DNA of 24,659 nt, taken from positions 1 through 24,659 of the forward strand of contig CAYLOC010000020.1 in assembly GCA_964385195.1 (NCBI GenBank). The letters run 5' to 3'. The translations under genes and the position numbers were made by a program. Under the pieces are notes generated by a model. It had not been told where the DNA came from, searched no databases, and was given only the letters and a program-made list of their open reading frames with translations. Source of the stretch: CAYLOC01 sp964385195. GTDB taxonomy: Bacteria; Actinomycetota; Actinomycetes; Propionibacteriales; Nocardioidaceae. Within the stretch, counting starts at the first letter, position 1; each line of letters starts with the position of its first letter. Shown here piece by piece: positions 1-7,055 of the stretch.

Positions 1-42
1 CGCAGCGAGGGTGGCGCAGCGAGGGTGGCGCAGCGAGGGTAG
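1..42. repeat. 14-bp tandem repeat, three copies
   Basis: The unit CGCAGCGAGGGTGG occurs at 1-14 and 15-28, and a third copy with one change (TAG instead of TGG at its end) lies at 29-42. The array is cut by the window edge, so the copy number is a minimum. It sits just past the stop codon of the XPB helicase gene. No function is visible. Because 14 is not a multiple of 3, copy-number changes would shift any reading frame running through it. Confidence 0.9.
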
Positions 43-48
43 CGGGGA

Positions 49-1689
49 CTACAGGCGGAGGGAGTCGGCGTCGACGATGGTGTAAGAGTAGCCCTGTTCG
101 GTAAGGAACCGTTGCCGGTGTTGGGCGTAATCGGCGTCGACGGTATCCCGAGCCACCACGCTGTAGAACGTCGCCGTACGCCCGTCCTCCTTCGGGCGCA
201 GCAGCCGGCCGAGCCGCTGCGCCTCCTCCTGCCGGGATCCGAACGTGCCTGATACCTGGATTGCCACCGTCGCCTCGGGCAGGTCCACCGAGAAGTTCGC
301 GACCTTGCTGACCACGAGCACCGGGATCTCGCCGGCACGGAACGACGCGAACAGCTCCTGGCGCTCGCGTACCGGCGTCGCCCCCTTGACCATCGGTGCG
401 TCCAGATGCTCGGCAATCTCGTCCAACTGGTCGATGTACTGCCCGATCACCAGCGTCGGCTCCCCGGAGCCGGCGGCCAGGATCTGCTCCACGACACCGT
501 TCTTGCTGCCGCACGCTGCTGCCAGCCGGTACTGGTCCTCGCGTTCGGCCGTGGCATAGGCGAACCGCTCGGAGTCGGTCAGCGACAACCGCACCTCCAC
601 ACACTCCGCCGGCGCGATGTAGCCCTGTGCCTCGATGTCCTTCCACGGTGCGTCGTAGCGTTTCGGCCCGATCAGCGAGAACACGTCACCTTCGCGGCCG
701 TCCTCACGGACCAGGGTCGCGGTCAGCCCGATCCTGCGACGCGCCTGCAGGTCCGCTGTCATCCGGAAGATCGGGGCAGGCAACAGGTGCACCTCGTCGT
801 AGACGATCAGCCCCCAGTCCCGCGCCTCGAACAGCTCCAGGTGGGAGTAGACACCCTTCCGCCGCGTCGTCATCACCTGATACGTCGCGATGGTGACGGG
901 CCGGATCTCCTTCGTCGAGCCGGAGTACTCGCCGATCTCGGTCTCGGTCAGGTTGGTACGGCGAAGCAGCTCGGTCTTCCACTGTCGCGCGGCCACCGTG
1001 TTGGTCACCAGGACCAAGGTCGTGGTCTGTGCCTGGGCCATCGCGGCCGCCCCGACCAGGGTCTTCCCTGCGCCACACGGCAGCACGACCACCCCGGAGC
1101 CACCGTCCCACAGCGACTCCGCGGCCTCCTTCTGGTACGGGCGGAGGGACCAGCCCTCCTCCCGCAAGGAGATCGGGTGGGCCTCGCCGTCGACGTACCC
1201 GGCGAAGTCCTCCGCGGGCCACCCCAGCTTGAGCAGCGCCTGTTTCAGCGTGCCGCGCTCGGAGGGGTGCACGGCGACGGAGTCGTCGTCGATACGGGCA
1301 CCGAGCATCGGCGCGATCCGCTTGCTGCGCAGGACCTCGGTGAGTACTGCCTGGTCGGTGCTGACCAGCACCAGGCCGTGGACCGGATGCTTCTCCAGGC
1401 GCAACCGCCCGTACCGGTCCATCGTGTCGGCCACGTCCACCAGCAACGAGTGGGGGACCGGGTAACGGGAGTGCGTGAGCAGCGCGTTGACGACCTGCTC
1501 GGCGTCATGACCGGCGGCGCGTGCGTTCCACAACCCGAGTGGCGTCACCCGGTAGGTGTGGATGTGTTCGGGTGACCGCTCCAGCTCAGCAAAGACCGCG
1601 ATCGCGCGTCGCGCGTCCGCTGCCTGCGGATGGTCCACCTCCAGCAGCAGGGTCTTGTCGGACTGGACGATCAGCGGCCCGTCGGTCAC
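49..1689 (-). CDS. xpb: XPB/Rad25-type DNA repair helicase
   Basis: This is a 546-aa superfamily 2 DNA helicase of the XPB (ERCC3) type, expected to unwind or remodel DNA in the cytoplasm during repair. An N-terminal XPB-like domain (about 1-170) precedes the two RecA-like domains. Visible motifs are Walker A GAGKT (206-210), DEVH (298-301), TAT followed by the XPB-specific RED triad (323-330), and QRLGRLLR (491-498). The length is close to that of mycobacterial XPB. I chose the GTG at 1689 rather than a start 45 codons upstream because the protein then begins at the conserved N-terminus and the start overlaps the stop of the CGNR gene as GTGA, which suggests translational coupling. The longer reading frame would overlap the CGNR coding region heavily. 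Confidence 0.95.
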   Translation of the reverse strand: MTDGPLIVQSDKTLLLEVDHPQAADARRAIAVFAELERSPEHIHTYRVTPLGLWNARAAGHDAEQVVNALLTHSRYPVPHSLLVDVADTMDRYGRLRLEKHPVHGLVLVSTDQAVLTEVLRSKRIAPMLGARIDDDSVAVHPSERGTLKQALLKLGWPAEDFAGYVDGEAHPISLREEGWSLRPYQKEAAESLWDGGSGVVVLPCGAGKTLVGAAAMAQAQTTTLVLVTNTVAARQWKTELLRRTNLTETEIGEYSGSTKEIRPVTIATYQVMTTRRKGVYSHLELFEARDWGLIVYDEVHLLPAPIFRMTADLQARRRIGLTATLVREDGREGDVFSLIGPKRYDAPWKDIEAQGYIAPAECVEVRLSLTDSERFAYATAEREDQYRLAAACGSKNGVVEQILAAGSGEPTLVIGQYIDQLDEIAEHLDAPMVKGATPVRERQELFASFRAGEIPVLVVSKVANFSVDLPEATVAIQVSGTFGSRQEEAQRLGRLLRPKEDGRTATFYSVVARDTVDADYAQHRQRFLTEQGYSYTIVDADSLRL

Positions 1690-2213
1690 CGGGCCGCCTC
1701 CAGCCGCTGCCGGGCGCGGTACGCCGCGACGTTGGCGCGCGAGGAGCACCGGTCGGAGCAGTAGCGTCGCGACTGGTTGGGGGAGGTGTCGACGAACACC
1801 CGGTCGCACCCCTGTGCCGAGCACACGCCGAGGCGGGTAGCGCCGTAGTCACAGACCAGGGTCGCCAGGCCCATCAGTGACTCGGCGATGAGCAGCGAGG
1901 AGACCGCGGACCCGCGTTCGGCGACGTGCAGGTGCCACGTCTGTGCGTCGTGACCGGCGATGTGCGGCGACACCGGGTACTTCGCAAGCAGCCCGTTCAG
2001 CCGCTCCACCACCGCGGACTCATCGGACTGGCTGGACGCGGCGAACACCGGACGCAGCTCCCGTTGCAGCCGGCGAAGCGGCGCGAGGTCGCGTGGTTCT
2101 ACCCGGCGGCGCAGCCAGGCACGCTGGCCGAGCAGGTCATGCAGGCCCTGCTCGGTCTCCAGGGACGCGTTGACCAGGCTCGCGGCCAGGTCGGCGTACT
2201 GGACGAAATCCAC
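1686..2213 (-). CDS. CGNR zinc-finger protein (ABATE-type)
   Basis: The 175-aa protein has a helical N-terminal region resembling the ABATE domain and a C-terminal zinc finger. Zinc ligands are Cys131, Cys136, Cys152 and Cys156, followed by a basic YRARQR tail. Members of this family are thought to be transcription regulators that bind DNA through the finger, but most are uncharacterised. The family signature C-G-N-R reads C-S-S-R here, so two of the four signature residues differ although all four cysteines remain. The GTG at 2213 is preceded by TACGAT and a 6-nt spacer, the pattern of a leaderless promoter. The gene ends in a GTGA overlap with xpb, so the two are probably co-transcribed. 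Confidence 0.85.
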   Translation of the reverse strand: MDFVQYADLAASLVNASLETEQGLHDLLGQRAWLRRRVEPRDLAPLRRLQRELRPVFAASSQSDESAVVERLNGLLAKYPVSPHIAGHDAQTWHLHVAERGSAVSSLLIAESLMGLATLVCDYGATRLGVCSAQGCDRVFVDTSPNQSRRYCSDRCSSRANVAAYRARQRLEAAR

Positions 2214-2225
2214 GCCCCCATCGTA
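2211..2225 (-). promoter_or_regulatory. leaderless -10 element for the CGNR gene
   Basis: On the minus strand TACGAT (2220-2225) is followed by six bases and then the GTG start (2211-2213). A start point 6-7 nt after the -10 would place the 5' end at the start codon. No good -35 hexamer is seen. This would give CGNR and xpb their own promoter downstream of the helicase-associated gene. Confidence 0.5.
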
Positions 2226-2270
2226 GAAGACGCCGTAGAAGAGGCGGGAAAACCGCCCGGCCCCCGGGGA

Positions 2271-4022
2271 TCAGGCCGACGGACGCGGGGCGGCACGGAT
2301 GATGTGTGCCGCGGTGATGCGCCGTACCGGTACGTCGATCTCGTCGGTGGACCGGCTGTCCCGTGCGGTGAGCATGCCGTCGTCCACCGCCATCGCCCGG
2401 ACCAGCCGCTCCGTGCCCGTCCCGTCGGTGTCGACGTACCCGACCCACACCGTCTCTCCGGTCTCCACCGCTTCCCGCAAGGTGGCCAACGGGGAGTCGA
2501 ACACGTTGCCGCCCGCCGGACCGCCCGCGTGTTCTTCCCGCTCCTCGGACGCCGCCGTGGCCGGTGCTGCGTCTCGCAGCCCGGCGACGATCTCCCGGAC
2601 GGCAGCCTCGTCCGGCAGCGAAGGGCCCGGCGTCTCCGGCGCCGGGGCGCGCGGGGGCAGGTCGTGGAAGCCAGGCATGCGCCCGGTGCTGGCCGGTTCC
2701 CGTCCGGGCACCTCCCGTGGCCGGTCCAGGTCGCCGATGAGGTAGGTGAGGGGCTGAGGGAGGGGAGTCGTGGAGCGCTCGGTGAGGGTGTCCAGGATCT
2801 GCGTGGAACTCCACCCGCGCTGCTGGGCGCGGCGCAACGAGGCCTCGGAGAACCGGTAGACGGTCGCACCCCCGCGTGACTCCACCTCCGCCAGCTCGCC
2901 CATCTCCTGCGCGACCTTCCTGGTCAGCGGGCCTGGGGCGACCGCGGTCAGGTCGGCCTGCACCAGCACGTGCTCCACCCGCTCGGGCAGCAGCTGCCGC
3001 AGGCGGTGTACGTCTGCGGTGGCGCCGAACGACGACAGCGCACCCAGGCCGGTGATCCCGAGCCAGGCGGCCTGCACCAGCATCGTCGCCGCGATCCCGT
3101 CGGTGCCCGCCGGACGCAGCGGCCGCATCCACGCCAGCCAGGTACGCAGCTCCGCCTTCCCCAGCGCCAGGCCCTCGTCGGGGTCGCCGAACGCGGTCAA
3201 GCACAACCGCTTCAGGGCTGCGGAGCCGCTGGCGGGATGCCGCTCGACCCAGGCCCGGAGCAGGGTGCGCCACTGCTCTTCCAGCGGTTCCCCCTGCCAG
3301 CGGTCGAACTCCGCGGTGGGAAGCAGTGCCTGACCGGTGCCGTGCGGGATCGGGGCCAGCAGGTGGGCGGACTCGGCGATCTGTAGCGACCCGGTCGCGA
3401 CCGACTTCGGTACGTCGAGCAGGTGCGCAAGGTCACGCAGCTCCCGCGCCGAGGCCTCGCCGTCCCGGCGTAGCCGCAGCGGCTGGTGGTCACAGTGCTC
3501 GACCAGGACCTCCAGGCGGCGGACGAACTCGAACGCCGATCCGGCCGCGACGACGTCCACCCGCTCCGGTGGTTGCCGGGTGGCCTTGGGGAATGCCGGC
3601 GGGGCAGTCGCCGGTGGGGGGCCGGGAGACTCGTCGTCGGCGAGCACCAGGGACCGCAGCGCCCGTACGGGGCGGAGGTGCTGCGGTCCGCCCCAGACCA
3701 GCGCCAGTCGCCGGAGCCGACGCAACGTGGCCGCCACCGCATCGGTGTCCACGTCCTCGCCGGCCGTATCACCGGCGACGGCCGCAGCGTCCACGGCCCC
3801 GTCGGCGGCGCAGACACGGCGCGCTACCCATAGCTCGAACTGGGTCAGTTCGTGCACCGCTTGGGACACCGAGTGCCGGGTGGTGGCGCGCGAGGCCACC
3901 TGGCTGAAGCCCGTCGGTGGCGGGTCGGCCAGGTCCGGTCGGTCCAGCAGCAACTCGACGAGCGCCTCGTCGTCGGCCTCGCGCAGCATCTGCGTGAGCG
4001 ATCGTGGTGCGCCTGCCATCAC
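2271..4022 (-). CDS. helicase-associated protein (Helicase_C_3 / XPB-Ssl2-like)
   Basis: This 583-aa protein belongs to the actinobacterial helicase-C-terminal-associated family that is normally encoded beside xpb. Recognisable parts are the N-terminal LTQMLREADDEALVELL region, the central block with VLVQADLTAVAPGPL (about 351-366) and PQPLTYLIGDLD (about 422-433), and a C-terminal WYL-like segment with VWVGYVDTDG (about 525-534). It lacks Walker motifs, so it is not itself a helicase; a role as XPB partner is inferred from synteny. Relatives are, as I recall, about 750-850 aa, and the segment that normally follows the PLTYLI motif appears to be missing. The tandem GTG-ATG start follows TACGGT at a 6-nt spacing, so I used the GTG; the ATG at 4019 differs by one residue. 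Confidence 0.85.
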   Translation of the reverse strand: MMAGAPRSLTQMLREADDEALVELLLDRPDLADPPPTGFSQVASRATTRHSVSQAVHELTQFELWVARRVCAADGAVDAAAVAGDTAGEDVDTDAVAATLRRLRRLALVWGGPQHLRPVRALRSLVLADDESPGPPPATAPPAFPKATRQPPERVDVVAAGSAFEFVRRLEVLVEHCDHQPLRLRRDGEASARELRDLAHLLDVPKSVATGSLQIAESAHLLAPIPHGTGQALLPTAEFDRWQGEPLEEQWRTLLRAWVERHPASGSAALKRLCLTAFGDPDEGLALGKAELRTWLAWMRPLRPAGTDGIAATMLVQAAWLGITGLGALSSFGATADVHRLRQLLPERVEHVLVQADLTAVAPGPLTRKVAQEMGELAEVESRGGATVYRFSEASLRRAQQRGWSSTQILDTLTERSTTPLPQPLTYLIGDLDRPREVPGREPASTGRMPGFHDLPPRAPAPETPGPSLPDEAAVREIVAGLRDAAPATAASEEREEHAGGPAGGNVFDSPLATLREAVETGETVWVGYVDTDGTGTERLVRAMAVDDGMLTARDSRSTDEIDVPVRRITAAHIIRAAPRPSA

Positions 4023-4034
4023 CCTCCTACCGTA
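4020..4034 (-). promoter_or_regulatory. leaderless -10 element for the helicase-associated gene
   Basis: TACGGT (4029-4034, minus strand) is followed by AGGAGG and directly by the GTG at 4022. The AGGAGG touches the GTG and is only three bases from the ATG, which is too close for a Shine-Dalgarno sequence, so a leaderless start is more likely. Confidence 0.5.
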
Positions 4035-4092
4035 GTCTGAGGCACCGGCGGCGCTCTCCGGTGGCGCTTCCGACGGCGCTCGGGAGGTGAAC

Positions 4093-4881
4093 ATGGCACG
4101 GGCACAGGATCCCCCGCTGCCCCTGCCGTGGACGTGTCGGCTGCTCGGAATCGGTGTCGCGCTCTCGGTATTGCTCAGTGTCGCGGTGGCGGTGGTGGTG
4201 CGGGTCGCCGGGTTGAGTGATCTGGACGCGCCGCAGGCCACCACGTTCGCCGTCAGCGCCGGCGCGTCACTGCCGTTCACGCCGGTCGTGGGCGCAGCCT
4301 GCTACCTGATCCTCGGCGTGCGCCTCGGTGGAGACGTCAGCGGGCACCCCCCGCGTGCAGTAGCGGACACGGCGGTCCGCCTCGGCCTGGGCGTGCTCGC
4401 CGCAGTGGCGCTCACGATCGCCCTCGACCTGCTCGTGGCCTGGGCCCTGCTCGACCCGATGGCACTGTCATGGCAGATGTGGCGGCCGCTGACCGCCTAC
4501 CTCGGATACTGCGTGGGGTTCGCCCTGGCCGGTCTCGGTCTCGCCCTGGCCTGGCGGCGCCGGGTGCTCGCAGCGATCGTCGCGCTGGGATGGGCGCTCG
4601 TCGTGGAGCCGATCCTCAACTCACTGCTGACTGCCTGGGCCGTCCCGCACGGCCCGGCCCCGGTGGTGTGGGTGACGAACCTGCTGCCAGCGTCCGCCGG
4701 GCGCCGTACCATGTTCTCCCCCTACGAGATGTTCGCGGGCCTGGACTCCGGGATCGCGGTCTGGGGAGTGGGAGCCAGTGCGGCGGTGTTCTTTGCCTGG
4801 GTCCTGCTGGTCGCGGTCGGCGGTTCGGTGCTGTCCCTGCGCCGGCGTCGCGCGGTGGTCGACGGCGTGCGGAGCCGGTGA
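4093..4881 (+). CDS. multi-pass membrane protein, ABC-2 permease-like
   Basis: A 262-aa integral membrane protein with about six hydrophobic segments: residues near 17-42, 50-76, 98-120, 133-156, 160-182 and 220-246. The stretch GLALAWRRRVLAAIVALGWALVV followed by EPIL (split here only for length) and the C-terminal LSLRRRRAV resemble the second half of ABC-2-type exporter permeases, but no ATPase gene is adjacent, so this is a weak family call. The start is the ATG at 4093, five bases after a good GGGAGG Shine-Dalgarno; the in-frame GTG at 4087 lies inside that site. The acyl-CoA synthetase start lies 20 bp downstream, so the two may share a transcript. Substrate and role are unknown. Confidence 0.8.
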   Translation: MARAQDPPLPLPWTCRLLGIGVALSVLLSVAVAVVVRVAGLSDLDAPQATTFAVSAGASLPFTPVVGAACYLILGVRLGGDVSGHPPRAVADTAVRLGLGVLAAVALTIALDLLVAWALLDPMALSWQMWRPLTAYLGYCVGFALAGLGLALAWRRRVLAAIVALGWALVVEPILNSLLTAWAVPHGPAPVVWVTNLLPASAGRRTMFSPYEMFAGLDSGIAVWGVGASAAVFFAWVLLVAVGGSVLSLRRRRAVVDGVRSR

Positions 4882-4889
4882 CCGGTGCT

Positions 4890-4904
4890 TACGCTGGGGC
4901 CATG
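4890..4904 (+). promoter_or_regulatory. leaderless -10 element for the acyl-CoA synthetase
   Basis: TACGCT (4890-4895), six bases, then ATG (4902). The intervening GGGGCC is a poor ribosome binding site. This would allow transcription independent of the upstream membrane gene. Confidence 0.5.
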
Positions 4905-6545
4905 GAACTCTCCTACGCCGCTGGGCCCACCGACGTACCCCTGCTGGAGGAGACGATCGGCGCCAACCTGGAGCGGGTGGTGGCCGAGTACGGCGACCAC
5001 GAGGCCCTCGTGGAGGTTGCGACCGGGAGGCGATGGACGTACGCCGAGTTCGACGCGGACGTGAACCGGGTCGCCCGTGGCCTGCTGGGGCTGGGGATCG
5101 AGACCGGGGACCGGGTCGGGATCTGGGCGCCGAACTGCGCGGAGTGGACGCTCGTGCAGTACGCCACCGCCAAGATCGGCGCCATCTGTGTCAACATCAA
5201 CCCCGCCTACCGCACCCACGAGCTGGCGTTCGCGGTCAACCAGAGCGGACTGCGGCTGCTGGTCTCTGCCACCGCGTTCAAGACCAGCGACTACCGTGCG
5301 ATGGTCGACGAGGTCCGCGGTGAGTGCGAGGCCCTGGAGCGGGTGGTGTTCATCGGCACCGACGACTGGGCAGCACTGCTCGAAGCGGGCGAGTCCCAAC
5401 CTGCAGACGCGGTGCCGGGCCGGTTGGCCACGCAGTCGCCAGCCGATGCCATCAACATCCAGTACACATCGGGTACTACCGGCTACCCGAAGGGAGCGAC
5501 GCTCTCGCATCGCAACATCCTCAACAACGGGTACTTCGTCACCGGCTTGATCAACTTCACCGACGCGGACCGACTGGCAATACCAGTGCCGTTCTATCAC
5601 TGCTTCGGGATGGTCATGGGCAACCTCGGCTGCACCAGCCACGGCGCCACCATGGTGATCCCTGCGCCCGCCTTCGACGCCAAGGTGACGCTGCAGACCA
5701 TCGAGGACGAGCGCTGTACAGGCGTGTACGGCGTCCCCACGATGTTCATCGCCATGCAGAACCACCCCGACTTCGGGTCGTTCGACCTGTCGTCGCTGCG
5801 GACGGGTCTGATGGCGGGCTCGCCGTGCCCGGTCGAGGTTATGAAGCGCTGCGTCAACGACATGCACATGGCCGAGGTCGGCGTTGCCTACGGCATGACC
5901 GAGACATCGCCGGTGTCCACCCAGACCCGGGTGGACGACGACCTGGAGCACCGCACCGCCACGATCGGTCGGGTGCACCCGCATGTGGAGGTCACGATCA
6001 CCGACCCGGTGAGCGGAGAGACCGTTCCCCGGGGGACGCCGGGAGAGTTCTGTACGCGCGGGTACTCGGTGATGCTGGGGTACTGGGAGCAGCCGGACTT
6101 GACCGCCGAGGCGATCGACGCTGACGGCTGGATGCACACCGGTGATCTGGCCGAGATGCGTCCCGACGGCTACCTCAACATCGTCGGCCGGATCAAGGAC
6201 ATGGTGATCCGGGGCGGGGAGAACGTTTACCCGCGCGAGATCGAGGAGTTCCTCTACACCCACCCCGACATCGCCGACGTCCAGGTGATCGGCGTACCGG
6301 ATGTGAAGTACGGCGAGGAGATCTGCGCCTGGATCAGAATGCGCGAAGGCGCCGAGCCGCTGGACGCGGATGCGGTCCGCGCGTTCTGCGCCGGGAAGCT
6401 GGCGCACTTCAAGATCCCCCGGTATGTCCGGGTCGTCGACGAGTTCCCGATGACCGTGACCGGCAAGGTCCGCAAGGTGGCGATGCGGGAGGCGTCGATC
6501 GAGGAGCTGGGGCTGCAGGAGGTGGCGGCAACGCAGAACGCATGA
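4902..6545 (+). CDS. ACSF2-like fatty acyl-CoA synthetase (AMP-binding)
   Basis: A 547-aa adenylate-forming enzyme that activates a carboxylic acid with ATP and transfers it to CoA in the cytoplasm. Core motifs are intact: the phosphate loop YTSGTTGYPKG (188-198), YGMTET (330-335), TGD (413-415), the hinge region GRIKD (429-433) and the catalytic lysine in TGKVRK (Lys522). The C-terminal segment with RGGENVYPREIEEF closely resembles the medium-chain ACSF2 group, which suggests a medium- or long-chain fatty acid, but the substrate cannot be fixed from sequence. The length is typical. The ATG at 4902 was chosen because the longer frame runs through the upstream membrane gene and the family N-terminus begins near here. 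Confidence 0.93.
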   Translation: MELSYAAGPTDVPLLEETIGANLERVVAEYGDHEALVEVATGRRWTYAEFDADVNRVARGLLGLGIETGDRVGIWAPNCAEWTLVQYATAKIGAICVNINPAYRTHELAFAVNQSGLRLLVSATAFKTSDYRAMVDEVRGECEALERVVFIGTDDWAALLEAGESQPADAVPGRLATQSPADAINIQYTSGTTGYPKGATLSHRNILNNGYFVTGLINFTDADRLAIPVPFYHCFGMVMGNLGCTSHGATMVIPAPAFDAKVTLQTIEDERCTGVYGVPTMFIAMQNHPDFGSFDLSSLRTGLMAGSPCPVEVMKRCVNDMHMAEVGVAYGMTETSPVSTQTRVDDDLEHRTATIGRVHPHVEVTITDPVSGETVPRGTPGEFCTRGYSVMLGYWEQPDLTAEAIDADGWMHTGDLAEMRPDGYLNIVGRIKDMVIRGGENVYPREIEEFLYTHPDIADVQVIGVPDVKYGEEICAWIRMREGAEPLDADAVRAFCAGKLAHFKIPRYVRVVDEFPMTVTGKVRKVAMREASIEELGLQEVAATQNA

Positions 6546-6553
6546 GCTCGCGT

Positions 6554-6577
6554 CCGGGGCCGCGCCGCCGGGCCCGG
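6554..6577. terminator. possible bidirectional terminator hairpin
   Basis: Between the convergent acyl-CoA synthetase and VOC genes, CCGGGGCC (6554-6561) can pair with GGCCCGG (6571-6577) with one bulged G and a 9-nt loop. There is no T-run, as is common in actinobacteria. Confidence 0.35.
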
Positions 6578-6585
6578 TCGGTGTG

Positions 6586-6984
6586 TCAGCTGGCGGCAGC
6601 GGTCATTTCGGCCTCGCTGCGTAGGACACAGAACTCGTTACCCTCCGGGTCGGCGAGGACGACCCATCCCGTGCCGTCGCGGGTGTCGCGGAAGTCGGCG
6701 ACCTGCTCGGCCCCCAGCTCCTTCAAGTGCTCCACCTCATCGTCCCGGGTCCGTTCCCGGGGACGGAGGTCCAGGTGCATCCGGTTCTTCACCTGTTTGG
6801 CGTCTGGTACCTCGATGAACAACAGTCGATGGCCGGTTTCGGGACTCACGATCATGCACTCCTCGTGGCCGGGCTCGTTGGGGTCACCCTCGATATCGAC
6901 GTACCCCAGCACGCGCTTCCACCACTCGGACAGCTCGTAGGCGTGGGAGCAGTCCATGCTGGTGTGAGAGACGAAGCAGGCCAT
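6586..6984 (-). CDS. VOC-family (glyoxalase/bleomycin-resistance fold) protein
   Basis: A 132-aa single-domain protein. It starts with a beta strand holding His7 (FVSHTSMDC), continues with SEWWKRVLGY, and ends with WVVLADPEGNEFCVL, the standard pattern of the vicinal oxygen chelate superfamily (Glyoxalase_6-like). Members are metal enzymes or ligand-binding proteins; the reaction here cannot be assigned. The gene is convergent with the acyl-CoA synthetase. Its ATG is preceded on the minus strand by CACGGT and six bases, so it may be leaderless. Confidence 0.85.
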   Translation of the reverse strand: MACFVSHTSMDCSHAYELSEWWKRVLGYVDIEGDPNEPGHEECMIVSPETGHRLLFIEVPDAKQVKNRMHLDLRPRERTRDDEVEHLKELGAEQVADFRDTRDGTGWVVLADPEGNEFCVLRSEAEMTAAAS

Positions 6985-7055
6985 CGCCCTACCGTGGCAG
7001 AGACACCCGTGCCGCGCAAGCGAGACCGGTGCTCCGAGTCGGTGCTGGATCGACC

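Noticed and set aside
406..1575. 389-codon open frame antisense to xpb
   Set aside because: It mirrors the codon bias of xpb (G/C third positions keep the complementary frame open) and has no recognisable domain.
4722..6407. 561-codon frame antisense to the acyl-CoA synthetase
   Set aside because: His/Arg/Asp-rich shadow translation; all adenylate-forming motifs are on the plus strand.
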